DNA from: Pohlia nutans
Lineage: Eukaryota; Streptophyta; Bryopsida; Bryales; Mniaceae
Direction: 5' to 3'
Length of the DNA: 64,000 nucleotides
NCBI GenBank assembly: GCA_022496805.1
Contig: CM040088.1
Span: forward strand, 19,127,001-19,191,000
In this document: positions 22,887 to 34,873 of the stretch, piece by piece
Numbering within the stretch: position 1 is the first letter of the stretch
How the letters are laid out: every line of letters begins with the position of its first letter
Translations under genes and position numbers: made by a program
The notes under the pieces: generated by a model
The model's database searches: none
What the model saw: the letters and a program-made list of their open reading frames with translations, nothing else
Told to the model about the DNA's origin: nothing

Positions 22887-23952
22887 ATGTTACCGTGGTT
22901 GGTAGCGGTGGCGGGTGCGGAACTCGTGGTGGCATTCTTTTTAGCGAGTCAGGTGACGCCGCTGGTGAAATTAGGGCAAAACGTCGTGGACGTGGTGCGA
23001 TTTAACAAAGGAGCGCGAGTCCTTGTCAAGTCTGTGACCGGGGCTTTCGTGGCTCGCTTAGCCTCCGATTTGCGTTTGACATTGAAGCTTCAGAGGTCTG
23101 GAGCTGCCGTTGCTGACCAGCTCTTAGCTAGATCACATCAGCTGGAGATTACGTTGATTTGTAAGCTTATTACCCGCCTCCTTGCACTCATTTCTCTGGT
23201 TGGCTAGATCTGCCACAATTTGGAAGCACTCTCTCTACAAGACGGATACTAATGTGCAGCACTGATCTGCTCCCTTTCTCATTGAATTTGCAAAACCCTA
23301 AAACCTTGACCTGATACTCTGTCGTGTAGGTTTTGTTCTCATCTTGGAGCTTATATTGAGCAGCTTAGATCATTCCTTGAAGAGAGCTGATGGATTAAAG
23401 CGGGAGGTGGATGCACTCAAGAAGCAAGTTAGAGGTACTTCCTCATATTTCTCTATCTATTCAGGTGTTGTGTGTCTTGGTACTACTGCATAGTTAACTT
23501 AGAGGGCTGGCAGTTTTTTCAATGCTTTTTAGGTTAAGAGTTGGAATTTCACAGGTGCTCAAGCGGACTATCTACGGCTTCAAGATGAGGTGAGCTTGAA
23601 ATTGGCGAAGGAGGACAAGGCACTAGCTGTTGAGGTGAAATCGCAGAAAGAGATCATCTTCGATTTGCGGAAGAAATTGGAGCAAGCACAAGTGGATGTG
23701 AATTCGAAGGAGAAAGAGCTCAAGAGTGTTACAACCAATCTGAAGGCCCTCGAGAAGCAAACCGAAGGCTTTCAGAATGAGTACACGCGAATCATAGATG
23801 ATAATCAGAATTTGCGAAGCCAGTTGTCTCTGTTTGACCGTAAGTACGCCAGTTCTGGCAACAAAAAAATTCATAGCAGATTGGAAGCAGATCCTCGTAG
23901 GTATCTGCAGGACAATAAATTTGCCGAAGCCTGGGTTGGTGGCAACAAGTAG
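22887..23952 (+). CDS. BAP29/BAP31-like endoplasmic reticulum membrane protein
   Basis: Three exons fit canonical splice sites and phase: 22887-23160, 23330-23434 and 23555-23952 (stop TAG), giving 258 residues. The N-terminal third has the family's membrane segments: a Leu/Val/Ala-rich first helix (LPWLVAVAGAELVVAFFLAS), an ordered middle helix and a third hydrophobic stretch (FVLILELILSSLDHSL) encoded across the first splice junction. The C-terminal half is a charged coiled coil, about residues 110-225 (DGLKREVDALKKQVRG, QKEIIFDLRKKLEQAQVD). Members of this family sit in the ER membrane and act in export and quality control of membrane proteins. I see no clear C-terminal KKXX signal (it ends WVGGNK). 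It is convergent with RPS23 downstream. The family call rests on architecture and remembered similarity. Confidence 0.8.
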
Positions 23953-24877
23953 TAGGGATTGGACAGCCGCGCTGCATTCTAGCTAGCTTAGTTGAATGTT
24001 GTTGATGTTTGCAGAAATACACACGTTGATCTACGAAGACTACGAAATCTCATGTACATTGTAGTTCATATCAAAAAATTAGTGGATAGTTTATACTTCA
24101 TAGTGCAAGGCTGAGAACATGCTTAAAGTTAAGAACAGTCACAGTGCATGATCGTGAATTCAAGGGCTCAATTTAAGGAGAATGGCTGCAGTTTCATTCA
24201 TGTAGTTACTGTTGAAACACAATTATTTTCAAAGAAACAATGCCAAATTACACCTCTGCCTACCAATACGTGACAGTTAACTGCATTTGGGATTCTCAAA
24301 CATCCAGAAACTGTAACGATGCAATCAAAACTCTGTACTTCATGAAAGTCTCTTAAAACGAGTGCCATAAATAATATCATGTCAGTGAGAAAGCCCTACT
24401 ACTTTCTGAAAATCTCGTGTAAAGCATCATTGGCAGCAAGCCCACAGATGTCATGAAGTTCTAAGGAAACCTAACGTAACCACGCAAATGATTCAGTACT
24501 GAGTGACGCCTTCACCCTGACCCAAGGCAACCCCACGAAGAAGCTGCATCAGAATCATCTACGATAAACATGAAAACAGTTCAAACCCAAACAGCCAGAA
24601 AAATGAAAAGAAAAGGCAGGAGTAATAAAAACAAAGTCAGGAGCCAAAGGTAGACCTATATTGTAAGAGGCTATATCCACAAATTAGTAGGTTTCACGAA
24701 AACGGTGACTTGAGATCATATTGCTAGAACAGCACAAATGCTTAGAATTTTGGGCCATCCAAATTGGCTTGCTCATTCCATTGACAGGGTGTGTCAACCT
24801 TGACACTCACCCACTCAGCTACAGAAAGCTTTTAACCGACTACAAATCAAAAAGAAGATTCATGAACATCCCTCCCT
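23953..24877. other. 3' untranslated and intergenic space between two convergent genes
   Basis: This holds the 3' UTRs of the BAP31-like gene (+) and RPS23 (-). No further gene is supported. Confidence 0.5.
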
Positions 24878-25684
<807 letters not shown>

Positions 25685-26056
25685 GGTGAGAGGCTGGAGG
25701 AGCGGGTGCCGGAGGCGAGATTGGTGTGCGACAAAGGGCGTGCGTGAGAGAGAGTTTGAGAGGATGCGGAAGGTCGTGCAGGAGGCTCCGCCCGCCAAAA
25801 GAACGAACTCTAGGGCTTGGGCCTCCTTTAGGGCAAACCACGTCCCAACCCGTGGTCGTCCAGGTCTCATGCCAATCCACGTCTCAATCCGAGTGCTTCA
25901 GCGAGGGCTCGATAGCCTCTCGAATGGTGAGGCCAGTGCATTCTTCATTTTCTTTTTTAATTTTCGTGTTTTTTTTGGAACAGTAGAGTTCTCTTCCTAT
26001 AACTATAATTTCTAATATTCAATGTTCATGAATAGTCTCCATGGTTGGGCCTCTTA

Positions 26057-26589
26057 GGGCCACTTTACACCGAGAGGCCGGGCCAATTTGTTGTGTAAGA
26101 GGCTTGAAATCCTCACTTGTGATTGATCAAAAGGTTGAAATTGACCCCAACCCCTTTACACCTAAAGCCCAGGGCAATTTGGTGGTATGAATTTTTTTAC
26201 TCAAAAAACGCATGGTATGACACAGCTCGAGCTCGTTGAATTGGGTGCACCAAAAATGAAGGGCCAATTCTTGGCCTCGGGGCCAATGTCAAATTTCAGT
26301 AAAAAACCCTTTTTTATATAAAAGATTATTTTCTTCAACGAACTAAATCCGTTGGATTATGTGGAAATCTAAACGATTCTTTTGAAAAGAAAGAGGGGCT
26401 AAAATTTGCTATATTTATTGAATCGGCTTGGCTTCTTGGCCCCAAGGCCTTTACATATGGGAGAATTGGCCCCCGTTATATTCTTATTATAATGGGTAGT
26501 TGAGGCCGGCCTCAAGTCCAAAAGGGGTTGAAATTTCATGCAATCGGCCTCAAGGGGAATTGGCCCAACCTATAAGTGTAAATCGGCCC
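26057..26589. mobile_element. Tourist-like (PIF/Harbinger) MITE, 533 bp
   Basis: The ends GGGCCACTTTACACCGAGAG and (inverted) GGGCCGATTTACACTTATAG are followed by a shared GGGCCAATT. TTA flanks both sides (26054-26056 and 26590-26592). No coding capacity. The TIR resembles those of the Harbinger at 6840 and the MITE at 51172. Confidence 0.88.
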
Positions 26590-26594
26590 TTAAC

Positions 26595-26800
26595 TTAGGG
26601 GAGCTTGTAAGAACTCTCCTCTAGCATTGGGGAGGTCATGAGTTCCACGTCCCATGGCAGTGCAAGGCTTTGCTTTAAATTATTCTCCATCTCACCATAG
26701 ATTAGTTTTGCAATTTTTTGGAACTCAAAACGAGTGTAAGGTGAGTTTAAAGGTTTATTTCTACTTTGAGACATTCTTTTCAATTAACCCCTAAAGGCCC
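26595..26800. repeat. Possible SINE-like repeat (related to 10.7 kb and 38.2 kb)
   Basis: The segment tctagcattggggaggtcat, with a following gagttcca, resembles tcaagcattgggaaggtgaa followed by gggttagaatc near 38270. It could be the B-box side of a tRNA-derived SINE. No target duplication was found. Confidence 0.3.
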
Positions 26801-27787
26801 TTAAAAACCAAAATGGCTTTTTGCTGTTTCGGGCAGCCTAGAAGACCGGCTTAACTTTAGTATTTTGGGCTAAAATTTGGTGTGGGTGTGGTAATACATA
26901 CATACTATATGTGGTAAAATTTGGGCAGCAAAATTCAAGTTTTAGAATTTTATTATGCAAAATTTTGTTTTCAAGCCCAACTGGGGCAACAAAAAAAAAA
27001 AAAAAAAAAAGGGTTTTTTTGAATTTTTTTTTTGGAAATATGTTTATAATAATACTACTACACACATTTTTAAAAAATCCAAGTTGAAAGTTTTAACAAT
27101 TTTACATGGGCAGCCTTCAGAATTTACAAGAGCAAGCTTCACAGTTTTTTGTAATTTTACATTTTTTTCTTTCAAAAATTGTCAAAATTTGAGATTTAGG
27201 AATTTTTCGATTTTTTTTTATTCTAAAATTCACAAACTCATAGATGTAACTTTTCACCGTTCACTTTTTTACTAAACCAAAAACCTTTAACGTTATTCAA
27301 GTTTTACTATATTGTGGTTTTTGAACCTTCTTCTGGAAAATAATTTGCATGAAGGCCAAAAAAGCATAATGAGTCTCTAAAATTTTGCATGGAGGTGCCT
27401 AACTTAGTTACCTACATGGAAAAAAATATGAGCAAAATGTTTGGACTAACAATCTTCAAGTCCCCCTTTGCACTATGGAGACAATGCCTCCCAAACAATG
27501 CCCACAAAAACTTTTGCACAAACTTTGGATGTTATGATCTTGCAAATGATAAACATCCAACGGTTAATTTTTGAAACAGTAGCTATGAATAGGCTTAGGT
27601 ACAAGATCTTACGGTTGGAATTCTAAAAGAAGTAAAAAAACTTGGTTCACATCCCCGGGAGTACATAGAGGTAGAGAATCGCAGTTTTGAGGTTTCAAGC
27701 TCCCAAAAACACAAGGAAATTTAGGGGTTAACTCTAGTAGTAGTAAGAACTCATGTCTTTTTTTGCATAACGTTTAGTACTCTGAAT
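26801..27787. other. Repeat-like intergenic DNA, no gene
   Basis: AT-rich with homopolymer runs (poly-A at about 26990-27011). The open frame over it is low complexity. Confidence 0.4.
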
Positions 27788-28087
27788 GGCGTGTTTAGTG
27801 TCCCAAGACACTATTTCTAAACCCAAACACTATTTAATTTTTGGGAGATATAGTGTATTTGTAAGAAAATAATGACTGCAGTGTTCTAATGACATTTGGT
27901 AACTTTATAATAGATATGGCATGCCACCTCATGTCACTCTCATTACTTCGAAAGAACATGGCACTGTCAATGAAAGTGGGAATGACAAGTGGCTAACACC
28001 TATGTAGTGTCAAGGAACACTATTTTTCTTCACCTTTGGACGAATTGTAGTAAAAAACATCAATTTCTCCTCGGACACTAATACGCC
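27788..28087. mobile_element. Small MITE, about 300 bp
   Basis: The left end GGCGTGTTTAGTGTCC and the inverted right end GGCGTATTAGTGTCC match apart from one substitution and one base gap. Interior words agtgtcccaagacactattt and agtgtcaaggaacactattt are also related. The target duplication is not clear, so the superfamily is unassigned. Confidence 0.65.
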
Positions 28088-28729
28088 ATTTAGCTTTCAT
28101 GCTCTTTGTCTTTCCTTCATGCATCCATAAGGTTTTTAAGTCCCTTGGGAATCACATCATGTGATATTGTAGTAATATTATAAAAATGATATAATTATAC
28201 TCACCAAATACTACTCATCCATTCTTAAGTTTAAATTTTCTGACAACATTCCTTATTCTTCACTTAAATGCTATTCCCTGACAAAATCTCAATGAGATGT
28301 GGAGGTGAGCAGGGGAGGCTTTAAAGAACCTTATGTCATTTTGGGGCTCTTCATTTTGGGGCTCTTCTTGTTGGGTGTCGAATATGTTGCACCATCTACT
28401 ATAGGAGAAGACAAAGCCACGTACCACAAGCTTATGCAAGGCCAACATGAATAAAGTGTCCGTTCAACCCAAATGTCCACCACACAAAGGAAAAGTGGTG
28501 CTTTTATTTTTGGGACACATAAGCTTGGGCTAAGAGTAACATTACTAAGCAAGCTTTGGTATTTTCACCAAGGGCAACTCCCTTCTTTATGTGGGTGGAA
28601 GTTGTGTTTTCTTGTCAAGTTGTGTTGGATCAACCGTTTGTTTTTTGGAGGATGTATATATTTCATCCACGTTTTCTCATTTGTCATGCATTTTTTGCAA
28701 ATAAAAAGAAATTCAACATAATTTTATAG

Positions 28730-28975
28730 TAAGATAGCTTCATGCATGTGTGATCCGATTAAAAAGGGGATGATTTGTGAAATTTTTATGCCTCTTTTCA
28801 TGTTGGAGTGATTCACCAAAAATTTCAAAGATTATAGTCTAAATGTGCTCTTGGAAAAATAAGCTCATAAAATTAGGCAACCAAAAAAATTCCAAAAATC
28901 ACTACACTTGGAATATTACATTTCAACCCATCACAAAATTATGATTTATGCATGTTTGATCTCAAAAGCATTTTT
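28730..28975 (+). repeat. Dispersed repeat, copy 2 (inverted relative to 12.1-12.4 kb)
   Basis: Starts agcttcatgcatgtgtgatc and continues with aatttttatgcctcttttca and aaaaatcactac, in the same order as the inverted sequence at 12415-12100. Confidence 0.65.
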
Positions 28976-29765
28976 AACATAAATGAAGTAGATATTCATA
29001 TTATGCATGATAAACGATTGGTTTTAATAAGAAGGCAAATACTTGGTTGGGATTCTACCATTCCACATGCCATTTCTCAAACATTTTATCTTGGTTCATT
29101 TTTATAGTTTGTAATTATAGAATCCACTATGAGACGGAGAAAAACATCACAGAAAATAATTAAAAGCTATTATCTAGCTATGATGACGACGACAATAACA
29201 ATAATATTAGTAATTATTTGTACATTTGAATTATAGAATATATGTTTTGGGATTTTGATGCTCATGATAAAAAAAAAATCGATTTTAAAAGTAAAATTAT
29301 TATTTTAAATTAACTAGGGTGGCGTAGTGCTAATTAACTAGGATGGCCTTGTGCCATTGGCCTAGTGTTTACCACTTTTAATTTTTAATTTGTTTTTAGA
29401 ATTTAATTACACACTATAACATGCATTTCTTTGTATCACTAGTGACGAAGTGAAAGACCATGAAATTGAATAAGACGTAAAAGGTTAGGTTACTTCATAT
29501 AATGGTCTTTGAGGGCGGAAGGCAACAGTCGTGAAAAGACCATTTAAATATGTGAAAGGCTATATTACATCATAAAAAGGTTACATCATAGAAAAGTTAC
29601 ATCATAGAAAATCATGCCCTAGAACTGTTGATTGTCGGCTTGTCGACTCTCTTACGAACGCTACAACCGTTGGAAAGCCACAAATGGAACCTAAAGTCAT
29701 CAACACTATTTTTCTAAACCAGCTCCAACCTACAGTCATCACTAGAATTTTAATTTATTTATTAA
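28976..29765. other. AT-rich intergenic DNA
   Basis: Contains short local duplications (aactagggtggc and aactaggatggc; gttacatcatagaaaa twice near 29580-29610). No gene seen. Confidence 0.4.
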
Positions 29766-29950
29766 TTTAACTCAATTCATAATGACGGAAATCACTCAAA
29801 AATCCATAACTTCCACATCATACTAGATCCAACAACGACAAATTGACTTTGGTGCACCCTTCTTGTCGAGAGCTTTTCAACGCTGTAAAAAACGCAGCTG
29901 ACGTGAACATAGTCCGGATGATCTCAACGTAACATACAAAATTAATAAAC
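29766..29950 (-). repeat. Third copy of the LTR-like dispersed repeat
   Basis: Read inverted it gives tatgttacgttgagatcatc, agctctcgacaagaagggtg and tgtggaagttatggattttt, in the same order as at 21.5 and 22.1 kb. The open frame at 29818-30042 is a by-product. Confidence 0.65.
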
Positions 29951-31837
29951 CAATGCTTCGATATGCATTTTGATGGCCTATCGTTCCAACAAATGTTGTT
30001 GGATTTGACCAATATCTTCATTTGGGCAAGCAACTTGTCCATGGCGTTGGGTTCTTTGGTTGTATGATGCAGAGCAAGGAAAATTATTTTGCATGTCCTA
30101 GTCCCGAGGAAATCACATATTATATTCTTTTGTAAATCACATGCGGTCGGGGGTTAATTAGAAGTGGAATATATATATATATATAGAATAATTTGCACCA
30201 TATTAGTAGATAGATGGTACTTTGGGGTATTTTTCAAGACCCTATAGGTAAATATAATTTCCACCATTAACTTTTTTTTTAAATCCCATTTTGTTCATAA
30301 AATGTACCATTTACCAAAATCATGGAATTTTGGCATAAATTGACTTTAATCTGTAATAAAACAATAATAGAAACGCATGTTGTAGAGAGGAAGCACGAGG
30401 CACTACCACCCCGCCGTAGCCTTGTAAACCTCATCGGTCACCTAATGCTTTGATATATTCCTCACAAGGAGAATACCCCCTCGAAGCCAAATAATTCAGC
30501 CTTCATTTGTAGTTCATCCACACCCATTGGCTAACTTTGATGACTTTTAGTCAACTAAGGTGATTTCTCATCCAATTGAAGGATTTTTTTGGATCTCGAA
30601 TAAATTCTTCATTCTTCCAAATATTCCAAAACCAGCTTTATTAATAAAAATATATACTGCCTATAGCTATCACCTACCCTACTTCAGATATAATCCCGTA
30701 TCGACCATTTCATCCATGATATGGTATATCTAAAATTTGTATAATTTTTTCTTCAATGAATCTAAACTACCTTATATTTTTTCTCAAGTGGTTTACTAAA
30801 ATTCTGAGAGTGACTTCCCTAGAATCTTGGTAGTACCAGAAGCTTTTGTAATTCCCTTTGATCCAATGTACAAACGCGTCACCATTGTCCCTAATCTCCC
30901 GATACATCATTGCCATATTTATTTGTATATGTAGTTGCATTAGAAGAAATTCGAAGCTTCCAAAGGGGCGTTTGAACTTCATGCAAAGAATGTTACCTTT
31001 TAAAACAAAATATTCAAACAAATATTCAATATATATATATATGCATAAATAAATATTTTTGAAATTGGATTTTGTATTTTTTGAAAATTGTTCTTAAGAT
31101 TATTAATTATTAATTATAAAAGAAAATTAAATATTCTTCTTAAACTTTAAATTAAAAAGATCAATCTTTTATTAGTTTAGAAAAAATATTATTTTTTTCA
31201 AAATAAAAAATATATTATAATTTTATTTAAAATTTAATATTCGATCTAATGTGGGCGAACTTGTACTACATCAGATCCACTTCAGATTTAAGTTTTTAGA
31301 GTTTTAAAAAATAATAGTTAAATGTTAATTTTTATAAAAACAAATTGTCAATTCTTTTGCATGAAAACTTGCAACTCTTTAGAGGCCTCAAATTTCCTCT
31401 AATGAAACTGTTCAAGGAAGTGCGTGCTTTTTGAAACAACATTACTTCTGACATGAAGAGCAAGGATTTCAAGCATCTTCAAGAGCTTGTGCGAAAGACG
31501 AGAAGAAATAATTGGAGGCGGTTGCGAGGGTGGTAGGGGTGTCTCTATTCAACATGTGGTTTGTGGCGATAGTCTTGAACTTACAAAAAAATTGGAAGAC
31601 CTCGATTGAAGTTGGGAAACCAAAGTTGGAAGCTTGTTTTGGGACTATACTGTTGAATGTGTTGAATGGATAGAGAATTTGGAAGACTTGGATTGGAGTT
31701 GGAATGGCCAGGGTCCATGGCTCTCATCCTTGATTCCAAGAGCGAGAGACGATCTTCATTAAGAATATTTTGATTTTATATGACGAGCTCATTTATGGAC
31801 TTTGAGCTGTTTGAAGCATATTATCATGAGAGAATTA
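29951..31837. other. AT-rich intergenic DNA
   Basis: No gene recognised. The minus-strand frame 30767-31021 (84 codons) has a fairly protein-like composition, but I cannot place it and it has no clear start context. Confidence 0.4.
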
Positions 31838-32060
31838 GGGCCTTCAGAAGGCCCCTTCCCTTTGAGATCTGCCGATACAATATGATGGGAAAAAGTCATA
31901 AAACAAATATAATTTTAAAATATTTTAAAATAGTAAAATTTTAATTAACTTATAAAATAAAATCCAATCTGAATTGGACAACAATCGTCTATGTCAAATT
32001 GGAATTTTTTTGTTTTTCCTAATCACATCAAATCACAATGAAAGGGCCTTCTAAAGGCCC
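31838..32060. mobile_element. Small MITE with self-palindromic ends, 223 bp
   Basis: The left end GGGCCTTCAGAAGGCCC and the inverted right end GGGCCTTTAGAAGGCCC differ at one base, and each is itself nearly palindromic. AATT lies beside both ends, but with a one-base offset, so the target duplication is uncertain. Confidence 0.7.
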
Positions 32061-33990
32061 AATTCTTTCTTGATATCCTAGTTCATTTCTTTCCTAACCA
32101 AATTGGTTTGTTTTAACAAAATACATATTTGCTTTTGTCCCTATAGAAGTTTTCGTTGTTGTTTGTTGCTTGTTGCGTCTCGGCGTTTCTTTGTCGTTGT
32201 AGTAAATTGCCATTTTCCACACTCACTTGGATCTTCTCTCTTTCTTACGAAGCTCTAATTTGATTCCTTCTCTCTAAAGATCACATTAGAATAGTTATTT
32301 CTTCTTGCGCATACGATACAATGTGTTTTTTTCTAAATGGACAAAGCCACTTGCTTGGAAGTCGTGGCTCACCCGCTGTTTGGATTACCACGAGATGCTT
32401 GATGTTTGTCATGGATTTACAAAACTCGTGTAGTTAGTGCAGACAATGGTTGTCGTATCTCGTAAGTACTTGTGTAGGTTATGAGATTTATTATAATATT
32501 TGATGTGATGTTGCGTTGGACAGGCGGGAGGGTAGGCTCAGGCATAGAGAGGTCCGTGCAAGCACCTTCGTGACTTTGTCGCCTATACTTTTATATTACA
32601 CCTTTTAGACCCAATGTACACGAGTTCAAAACTTGACATATTGAAAGTTCGAAGAATAATCACTAGCTTAGCGGTTTAGTGGATTGGGGGTATTTTATGG
32701 GTGACTCTTGGGGATTGCACTGTACATTATGTTTGAGAATCACGTGCATTCATGACCTCCTCTAAAAACCCTATGTATATGAAAGGTTATATGTCTAAAA
32801 ACCTTTGTATACAAAACTATTTTGTCCAAAATATATGTTTACTGTAAGTATACATCAATATTTTAAACTCTAAATATGTTTATTGTATATATATGTAATA
32901 CGAAAATGTTCAAACTAATACCTCTTATGTACACTCGTGTATAGTTGTATGTTTTCAATACAATGTATTCCTCAGGGTGGCTATATACCTAATATTTTAT
33001 AATTTAAGCCACCTGATTATTTGAAATAACTCTAAACTGCCATTTATTTAAGCATCCTATATTAATCATAATACATTTTTGAGTCTAATTTTTAGGCTTC
33101 TATATTAGATTTAAAAAAGGAGAACTAATAAGTGTTGTAACTTTTTCCTTTTTCCTTTTTCTTTTGCCCATTCTCTTTCAAACCATTTCGTTATGTTTAT
33201 TGTAAACTAAAGTACAATATGTTTGGACAAGTGTGCTTTGACCAAACTATTACGTTAACATATTGTGAACTGCATTTGAACAACTGATGAACCTACAATG
33301 CACCTTAGTTTGTGTCAAACAACTTACTGCCAAGCATTTGCAATATACTATAATGAATACACTGATTGCAAGTACCCAACAAAGAGAGGCTAGTACTACA
33401 TTACAACACTACAAATAAGCACATACAAACCAAACATCATTTGCCATTTGTACATACAATATACAAAATTACAAGTGCATTGATAAATGCACTGAATGTT
33501 TTAGACTGCAAACAAATAGAATCGAGTCCACTTCCACAAGAAACGTCTACCCTACAACCCTCGTGCAACCACATCCCTAATCCATGGTTCCTCCATAATT
33601 AGGAACAAAAAATGTGCCATTTTTCATCCATCCCTTCTTTAAAGAAATTAAATACCCACTCTAAGTAGTTAATTTCTCCCACATATTATGTGCTCCCCTA
33701 TATTTTTCCTACGTAAAATTTAATACATGGTATTAAACATGACCCTATATTAGTTATAATAGCATACATGTAATCCTACACACTCTATATTACTTTCAAT
33801 GTTTTTTTTAAATTTAGATTCCACAAATATATAGTACCCTATCTTTACTCTCATGTGGTTTCTAATACGCGCACTAATTTCCCCAGGATTGAAAGTGCCC
33901 AATCACACGCTAGAATATGATATTGGAAATTGTGAGTTCTCATCCATGAAAATTTCATCCAAGTCAATGAAGCACAAAAGTGAACATGGC
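32061..33990. other. AT-rich intergenic DNA upstream of the ESCO gene
   Basis: No gene, RNA gene or clear transposon ends recognised. Confidence 0.4.
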
Positions 33991-34050
33991 CGCGTTCACT
34001 GCTTGACGGCTCGCTAACGGCCCATATCAGTCCCCGCCGTCGTCTCTACT

Positions 34051-34252
34051 GGCGCCAAAACCCATCGAATGCCGTCCGTCACCGTCCGTCACCGTCGCAG
34101 TTCGTGGACTTTCGTCATCAAAGCCGCAGCCACGACGGAGACGTTAGGTCTCCGTCCGCCCTATCCTTTTCGTCCGTGTTCGTCGACGGCCGTCAAGCGC
34201 TGTTCAGCCACGTCGGCCCATTTTCAAACGTATAGCGGGAAGGAGGCGGGAA
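34051..34252 (+). promoter_or_regulatory. E2F-like sites in the GC-rich promoter/5' region of the ESCO gene
   Basis: GGCGCCAAAA at 34051-34060 is, inverted, TTTTGGCGCC, matching the E2F consensus TTTSGCGCS. GCGGGAA at 34235-34241 and GGCGGGAA at 34245-34252 fit the related TTCCCGC form. E2F control suits a gene needed in S phase. Binding is inferred only. Confidence 0.5.
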
Positions 34253-34873
34253 GAATCAAACGTCTGCCTCGTTGAACGCTCCACCGCGCCACAGACATTG
34301 TATTCCGCCCTCGCATTGATCAGGTAGCCGTAATTTGCACTGACCTCAATTAACAGAGCGCAGCAGATTCGACACTCATTTCCCTTGTCCCTGTCGCGCT
34401 TTGTTTTGAAGATTCCACGACGGCTGTGACCTTCTGAGAGTTTGTAGGGGTTGAGTTCCTTTGATTGAGATGTCTCACGCATTCTGAAAGGTATGTATAG
34501 TTATCGAATGGTCGTGGAGGTGCTTGAGTTTGTGGTTTTTGAATCGAGTTGGTAGCTTTAACGTTGAAGGATTCTTGTAGCGAAGGGGGACATCGTCTTA
34601 TTGCGCGGGGTGGTTGAGTTCGGACGTTCTTTGCTTTCTTGATGCTTTAGGCAGTGTTTTCCTAATTCTTTCTTGAAAGGTTATGAATCATACAAAGTTC
34701 GAGATCTTACTCTTTTTCCCTCAGGTTTTGGTGTTTAGTGATCCAAGGGAGGTCGCGTACATATCTCCGTCTTCCATATCAATTTAGGTTTAAAGGGTCG
34801 CCGCTGTTGTTGACAATCTATTGTTCAGAAGAAAGGAAATGGAGTTGCGAAATTGGAGGTAGGCTTCACTCTG

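Noticed and set aside
34069..34482. Open frames on both strands in the GC-rich block before ESCO
   Set aside because: GC-rich promoter/5' UTR sequence gives long frames by composition; no similarity.
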